Below, one piece after another: positions 58,160 to 64,000 of a DNA stretch of 64,000 nucleotides; the first letter of the stretch is position 1; each line of letters begins with the position of its first letter. The stretch is taken from NCBI GenBank assembly GCA_029204225.1, contig CM055092.1, forward strand, positions 100,682,200-100,746,199, given 5' to 3'. The notes under the pieces were generated by a model, which did no database searches, was not told the DNA's origin, and worked only from the letters and a program-made list of their open reading frames with translations. The DNA comes from Diphasiastrum complanatum. Taxonomy: Eukaryota > Streptophyta > Lycopodiopsida > Lycopodiales > Lycopodiaceae. A program made the translations under genes and the position numbers.

Positions 58160-61100
58160 CTGCACATAAAAGCAGTGCATGAACATTGAAATAAGTAAAA
58201 TCAAACAATAATCCATATTAAAGTACTGTAAAAACATTGAAGAGCCAAAAATGGCAAATTAGGATACAAAACAAAACTTTCTTGAAAAGCAATCTCAAGT
58301 GCAAATGCAACATTTCTTAAGATAATACTGAGACATAATCTCCTTACAATATGTGGTCAATTTATAGGCTTGTAAAAACCTTTACATGGCATTTTCATAA
58401 AGTTTAATTGCCAAGGACACCCCAACATATTAACGAATCACACAATTCCAATTTGTAGCTACAAACATTGTTGTCACTTTTTGTGAAAGAGAAACTCGTA
58501 GAAGTAAAAAATCGAAGTATGATCTAAATTTGAAATAGAGAGGTCAGTGTATAGAAGAATTATTATCGAATGATGAGGAATACAAGCTCCCAGCATATGA
58601 CAATGAAAATACGAATGTAGATTGAGCTAATCAATTTCCAAGGGCTTGAACAAGGACCAGGAATTGAGATCAAGGATCTTCTTCTCTTCCAGCAATTGGG
58701 AACCACGAAAATTGATCTTCATCAACATAAACATCCACATTGTTTTTGCTCACAGTTTGCTATCAATAATCTGGCTTCTAATGCCTATTTCTAAAGGCAT
58801 TTTCTATCAGCAATTTGACCTTTGGGATGAGTGCAGCCTCCTATTATCAGGAATTGGCCTCCGTTATTGCTATCCACTGGAGATCTGCTTCCTATTCATG
58901 ATTGTTGTTTCTTTCCCAATGTCACCAATTGTTTATTTTCTACCAGCAATTACATTTCTGAGACTTGGTTACTTCAGCAGTTGGTCTTCTGCATATGTGT
59001 TGCACCGATTGTCTTCCAGAGTCCAAATCCGTATTGTGCCTATAGTTTCCATGAACTGCAATTTGTTGGCGAACAAAACTCGATTCATCAATACATCATT
59101 TGGGCTCGATTCGAATTGGAATAAGTTGGACGAGACAAAATAAAATAAATGGATTCTTGAATGATGCTAATCATCAGCGGTTCTCAATTTTGCCTTTCAA
59201 TGTTTGAATGCGTATTTGAATGTTTGCCTTAGTGTACTGTGTGATGGATGTTTGATGATGGATCATGGATAAATCATAGATTACAATGCTAAGTGGACGT
59301 TAAAACAGGGAAGCTAGTTTGTGAAGCTTGAATTGTGTGTCCATTCAACATTGTCATGTGCACTTGTGATTCTGTTGACACTAATTTGGTTTCAGGCTTC
59401 AGCTTTCTACAAGCAATAGTGAACTTTAGAATGTATGTATTCATTAACAATCTAATATCTATAAGATTTTAAAGACATTTTGACCATATTATGCATTTTT
59501 CATCACTTTTTTTTATCAGCGGTATTCATTCTAGATATTACTACAGCTACTGTTCCATCTGATCGGGCCTGAATATTTGATTAGACCAGAGTTGCAAATT
59601 CCGTTCCGGAACGCGATCCGGGAAATCCAATTAGGGTTTCTCGGAACACAATTTTGTTTTCTGTTTTTTTGGGGTGCCAAAAGGGTATCAGATTAAGGGT
59701 GTTTTCAAGAGCAATTCACTTATCTAGTTTGCTCCGAGTTCCAAGAGGAGTACGGTCCAATTTTGGGCCATTAAGTGATTCTTTATTGAACATCTCTATT
59801 TCTGTATTATGTGAAATGAAATCACATTGAACCTTATTAAATGGCAGCAAACTGACAAAAATTATGAAGCATAAGCACCCATCTCAGAAGCATAAGCACA
59901 AGCATCCCTTCGAACGGTCGTGTGTGTGTGAGTTCTCTGTGTCGGGAGTCTCTAATCTTCTTTCATATGCCATTTGTAACAGAGTTTATAGTTGTTTCAA
60001 CTCCAATCTTGGATTGTAATCATTCCATCATGTCCACCATCCAAGTACTATTAAATATCAAAAAAAAACTGGCCATTAGTCTTTTTTTTCACAAAAAAAA
60101 TAAATTTCGCGATCCGGGTCGCGGATCGCGATCCGCTGCAACTCTGGATTAGACTATCACTAAGTGATTTTTATCACCTATCCAACAGACTTGAGATAGC
60201 AACGTATCGCTACGCCTTCTACATGTGCTTCGTCTAGTTCTTACATGGATATGATTCTTCTAGATTAGATCAGATTGATGAGCACATAATTTCCATGAAA
60301 CATCTGTACAGGAGCAGCACATTTCATTTGCATCGATGCTGATTGAAATATGGGACCTCATCAGGCAGTTGATTCCTCATTATTACAAGGGGTTATGTTT
60401 CTAACCTAAGTATTATTCTATCTGAGGTGCTGTCCGTTCTGTTTCTGCTTTTGTTCCAGTTTCTCTTCCAGTTGCACATCTAAATTATGCTTTAGATCAT
60501 CTCGAAATGTGAAATTGGAGTTGTTTGTTGAATAGGTTCATATGCCAACTGCATCCAAGATTACTTGGTACAGTTGCTTTATGAAAACCATCAAAAGCGC
60601 AACTCCAATAAGGCAGATTGTTCAATATTCTGGAGTTCCAGCAGTTCCACATCACATATGAGTCTGCTCTTATTGTACAGTAGCTTATTTTTTTGACATT
60701 TACACTATAAAAATTTCAAGGGGAAGCAAAAAAAATTACGAAAAAGTAAAAAAAGCAAAAAAAATAAAATTGCATTCCAGAAAACCCTAACCCTTAATTC
60801 CAGAACACCTTCTGGAACTCATAATACAATTATGATTTGGAAAAATACTTTTCCCACTTCAATTTGAATTTCCTACACTTGGGCTTAAATAGGGAGAAAT
60901 GTGACGTTAACTCTACCTTAATTATACTCTCTACTGGACAACACTTTTGGGCATGCAATTATCTGAAAATGAGACTCAAATTTGCACTTATGAGAAATTT
61001 GAGAGAACATTTTTTCGGTTTATATTTAAATTTTCTTCAGTTATGGCTCATTTTGGATATTAAAAAGCTACGTAATTCTCTAGGTTTTCAGACACTAATG

Positions 61101-61248
61101 TGCCCAAACCATTTTGAAAAAGAAAAAGAAAAATCAACCCTAGTTGTTGAACCAGCCGTAATTGAGTTCAAAATTTGACAAACAGTAGCTGGTTATTAGT
61201 GGTATGAAAGAGCAAAACTAGAAACTTTATGAAATAAAAAATTGGAAC
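58160..61248 (-). other. CSK: Intron of the CSK-like gene (3.1 kb)
   Basis: Donor AAG|GTTCC at 61,249/61,248 and acceptor TGTGCAG ending 58,160. Contains a hAT MITE (59,587-60,146). Elsewhere, ordinary AT-rich intron sequence without recognised features. Confidence 0.8.
59587..60146. mobile_element. hAT-type MITE with perfect 8-bp target duplication
   Basis: Terminal inverted repeats CAGAGTTGCA (59,587-59,596) and TGCAACTCTG (60,137-60,146), flanked by GATTAGAC at 59,579-59,586 and 60,147-60,154. Subterminal GC-rich palindromes (CCGTTCCGGAACGCG; GCGGATCGCGATCCGC). 560 bp, no transposase. 8-bp target duplications and CAG.G-type ends are hallmarks of hAT elements. Confidence 0.93.
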
Positions 61249-61502
61249 CTTAAATTTCGATTGTAGAGTGGTGCAAGTGTCATCGGTGGCATTGGAAGTT
61301 CTTTGTCTCTCCCAACTGGAGGTGATGTAGAAGCCAAAGCTTGTGTTGAACATGAAGGATTTTCTCCCAAAGAGTTGTGTAATTCTCCCAAGTTTGGGCC
61401 TGATCTAATTGTTGGCCCAAAAACACCCCATCTTGATGGTTTGCGAGGATTCTCCAAGATGGCATTTACATTCTGCCTAAGTTGAATCAAACGAGCACCA
61501 TT
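61249..61502 (-). CDS. CSK: Chloroplast sensor kinase, first visible exon
   Basis: 254-bp exon. The in-frame TAA at 61,511 forces the boundary to lie after it, and 'aagtgcag' gives an AG at 61,504-61,503. Encodes NGARLIQLRQNVNAILENPRKP, a variable Ser/Pro/Gly-rich linker, and ends KELPMPPMTLAPLYNRNLR, whose MPMPP..LAPL block is characteristic of CSK just before the ATPase domain. The donor is AAG|GTTCC (61,249). The upstream helix resembles the end of the dimerisation/phosphoacceptor helix pair. Plastid transit peptide, GAF-type sensor and phosphoacceptor exons must lie to the right, outside the window or unrecognised. Confidence 0.8.
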
Positions 61503-61786
61503 CTGCACTTACATTGACGGCTGGTTTCAATTGCATCATGCATACAAATTGTAAATGGTTTTCCATCAAATGCAATCAAATTGTGACTTGCCACATAATG
61601 GCATCTATAAAGAGACTGACAAGAAGGTCCATCATATGCAACATTATTGAAGTGCAAAAAAGACAACTTCATTGTTATGAAATGAATCACATATATTGAT
61701 ATCAATGAAGAACAACGGCTATAGCCCTACAAGCAGTAGCCAAGCATAGACAAGATCTCCCACGAAGAGCCCAAGCAATACCTGTT
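61503..61786. other. Presumed intron; no feature
   Basis: A minus-strand open stretch (61,705-61,487) overlaps the exon in another frame and is not recognised. Confidence 0.3.
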
Positions 61787-61999
61787 AGAAGAGAAGCAAT
61801 CCAATAATCTACCTAATGACTAAATGATAGCCCTATATATATTATATACTATCTAGAAACCTTCTAGTGGTTAGGGCAGATTAGGGTACTTGGGGCCCTT
61901 TAGGAAATGCCCTTAATGGAAACTAGCCCAAGGCCTTAAGGTATTGCTGATTAGAGCAACTAGCGATTAGGGTTAGGGGAGGAGGATGAGTCCATAACA
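61787..61999. repeat. LTR-like segment (TGTTA...TAACA)
   Basis: 213 bp with inverted TGTTAG/CATAACA ends, containing 'ctatatatattatata' and 'gattagggttagggg'. Could be a small LTR; no partner or clear target duplication. Confidence 0.35.
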
Positions 62000-62845
62000 C
62001 TCCTTGCATTACAAAATATTGCCCTCAATTTTGGGCTCAAAAAAAATACTAAACCCTAAAACCTAGAAGAAAGGCTCCAAATAATCGGTGTGGAAATACC
62101 CAATTGTGAACAAATGGGAAAATAGAACTATCAAAAAATGCATGCACCAATGGAGAAATTGAAGGAAAGAACATAAGTCATCACAACAAGTATTGCAAAA
62201 GCAAAACACAAAATCCACAAAGCATAATACATCAACTATGAATCATGCTATAAATGTACCTCTAATGTAATGGACAACATGATATTATTGAAATGTACGC
62301 GTTCTAACTCTAAATTAAAAAGAGATAGTAGCAATCTGTATCCATATCGGGACAAAGGTGCTAGACCTCTTTTTGCTAGCTGGATCTCTGCCAGAACTAT
62401 TTATTGCTGAGCTGGAATCAAAGAGGTTGTCTATTGTTCGTTGTCTGACAGATCCAAACTGCTGTTTCAGACCTGAGATCACTGCTATTAAAATATGTTC
62501 GTTGCTGCAGATCTGTCTACTATAGTATCTGATTGTTGGAGACAGGTTGATCGCTGCTGGATTGGTCACTACTATACATGATTGCTAATCTACAGACCTG
62601 CTGACTAATTAATTGATGTCCGTTTGCTGAGACAGATCTGATCTGTTCACTGAAATCAGATCTGATCTAATTGCTAGACTGTTTTTACTAAGACATGAAG
62701 TAGTTTTCTGAAGCAGATCGCTATACTGTCTGAAAGAAGACCTGGATCTGAGCTGAACCTAGTTTCTGAGACAAAAATAGCTGAAGTTTGGCAATATAAT
62801 GATTGCTGAAAAATCAGGTTGTTGGAACTGTTAAACATAAGTACA

Positions 62846-63062
62846 ATGGCAGGATTGAATGATGTTGTGTTGCCAAAGTCTAGTGGAACGAACTACAGTA
62901 TATGGAACAAAGTTGCAGTCCGCGTTTCGGAACGCGATCTGGAACGCGTTCAGGAAGCAACATGATATGGAGAAGAATCAATCAAAACGATCAAAAGATG
63001 GAAGGAAAGTAGTTCGAAACTGCTTTGTCTGTGGAAAATCAGGGTATTATGCAAAGGAGTGA
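62846..63062 (+). pseudogene. Copia-3 gag remnant
   Basis: ATG at 62,846: MAGLNDVVLPKSSGTNYSIWN matches the copia-1 gag start. It is then broken by a GC-rich MITE-like patch (62,911-62,958) and most of the capsid is lost. It ends with knuckle CFVCGKSGYYAKE (His replaced by Tyr, fourth Cys absent) before TGA at 63,060. Confidence 0.75.
62911..62958. repeat. hAT-MITE-like patch in copia-3
   Basis: 'agttgcagtccgcgtttcgg' plus AACGCGATCTGGAACGCG resembles the start of the MITE at 59,587 (GAGTTGCAAATTCCGTTCCGGAACGCGATCC region). Probably a deletion derivative of a related MITE. Confidence 0.5.
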
Positions 63063-64000
63063 TGGCACAACAAGTTCAAGAAGAAGCAAGATGGGAATTT
63101 TGCTGAAGAAGAAGAAGCATCTAATGCAAAATTAAGTGCTTTGGTTCTTGAAGACTATGAGTTGTTTTCGGCATCGACATCTTCTGGTGGTGGTTTCTCG
63201 AAGGAAGAAGATTGTTGGTTTATTGATTCAGGAGCTTCGAAGCATATGACACCTAGACGAGACTGGCTATCTAATTTTCAAAAATTAGATGATAGGTTAA
63301 ATGTGAAGTTGGGAAATAATTACACATATAATATAAAAGGAGTTGGAGAAGTACAGGTTCAACTACCTTTAGGGAATATTGGAGACATAAAGGACGTGCG
63401 TTATGTACTAGGAATCAAGAAAAACTTACTCTCAGTATCAGCTATTGCGAAGCAAAACATGGTGGTGCAGTTTGATGAAGAGCGGTGTCTCATCAAGAGG
63501 AAGGATAATGCAGTAGTAGCTGAGGGCATACATGCAGTACGATTGTACAAACTTCAGGCTCAGGTGGTGGATCATCATGTAAGTGTTGCGGATATTCGAT
63601 CAGTGAGTAAGTTATGGCACGAAAAGTTCGGACATCTGAAATACAAAAGTCTACAAGTCTTGAGGAAGTACAACATGGTTACAAGTTTACCTCAAGTTGT
63701 TTCTGATCACAAGATATGTGAAGGCTGTGTCTTAGGCAAGCATGAAATGAAGAAATTTTTGCCCAGTACATTCAAGACGAAAAATGTTCTAGAACTTGTT
63801 CATATAGATTTGTGTGGTCCTATGAAAACTCAGTCTTATGGGGGAGCAAGCTACTTCATGGTGTTTGTGGATGACTATTCTAGGAAGACATGGATCTATC
63901 TTCTCAAGAATACGGGTGAAGTGTTCAAGTATTTCACATGGTTTAAGACACAAGTGGAGAACAAAACATATAGACAAATCAAGATACTCCGCTTGGACAA
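63063..64000 (+). CDS. Copia-3 protease-integrase, partial
   Basis: Uninterrupted frame of 312 codons from after the gag stop to the window end. Aspartic protease CWFIDSGASKHMT (about 63,210) with KKNLLSVSAI downstream; GAG-pre-integrase zinc-binding part LWHEKFGHLKYKSLQ...CEGCVLGKH (63,613-63,740); integrase core begins LELVHIDLCGPM (first catalytic Asp) and FMVFVDDYSRKTWIYLL (about 63,857). Unlike copia-1, integrase is present. The absence of stops suggests a younger copy, although gag is damaged. Confidence 0.9.

Larger units (their letters stand above)
62330..64000 (+). mobile_element. Copia-3, 5'-truncated, runs off window
   Basis: Leader-like sequence (62,330-62,845, rich in 'cagatctgatct' and 'gctgaga'), gag start, then protease and integrase regions open to the window end. 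No 5' LTR or primer site was found upstream. Same family as copia-1 (shared KLGNNYTYNIKGVG, GDIKDV, IKKNLLS). Confidence 0.88.

Noticed and set aside
57835..58167. Reading this exon as part of a phytochrome, ethylene receptor or cytokinin receptor
   Set aside because: Those have a canonical N-box Asn and other spacing. The LPMPP..LAPL block upstream and the GIRLEIWLP end downstream fit CSK.
61303..61485. Plus-strand frame over the first visible CSK exon
   Set aside because: Antisense of the coding exon; no independent support.
61787..61999. 5' LTR of copia-3
   Set aside because: No tRNA primer site follows it and its end motifs suggest the opposite orientation, so it is listed only as LTR-like.

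Overview
The window is nuclear DNA of a land plant, most likely a seed plant with a large, repeat-rich genome. The signs are Ty1/copia and Ty3/gypsy retrotransposons with initiator-tRNA-Met primer sites, plant-type TTTAGGG telomeric units inside one element, a hAT MITE, and one host gene typical of plants. I cannot name the species. No tRNA, rRNA, CRISPR or operon-like structure was seen.

The one host gene I can support lies on the minus strand and spans at least 22,375-61,502. It matches the C-terminal part of CHLOROPLAST SENSOR KINASE (CSK). Three exons (61,502-61,249; 58,159-57,883; 22,623-22,375 with the stop codon) join in frame across canonical GT/AG sites. The last intron is about 35.3 kb, and most of the mobile DNA in the window sits inside it. 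The 5' exons lie beyond the right edge or are unrecognised.

Layout. 1-10,960: minisatellites, then a decayed unrecognised coding region (1,353-3,914 and 9,092-9,887) split by a minus-strand LTR retrotransposon without reverse transcriptase (3,915-9,091), then an LTR-like segment. 10,960-22,374: mostly featureless AT-rich DNA with three spaced palindromes, a copia RT remnant, LTR and primer-site remnants and a 172-bp tandem duplication. 22,624-57,882 (giant intron): GA/TG microsatellites, a hAT transposase fragment fused to a nearly complete chromovirus, three LINE copies head to tail, a nest of copia-1 containing gypsy-2 containing copia-2, a gypsy-3 remnant, and a second head-to-tail LINE cluster. 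58,160-61,248 (next intron): a 560-bp hAT MITE with a perfect 8-bp target duplication. 61,503-64,000: an LTR-like piece and a copia element running off the window.

The most unusual system is the LINE family. ORF1 codes for a coiled-coil protein that resembles animal L1 ORF1p, and ORF2 for endonuclease plus reverse transcriptase. The two share one frame, separated by a single UAG. No AUG lies upstream of the endonuclease active-site residues, and a GC-rich hairpin follows the stop in the related copies. This suggests translation by stop-codon readthrough. All copies end in the same small hairpin, whose stem varies in a compensated way, followed by a CT-rich tail, and the next LINE repeatedly starts exactly at that tail.
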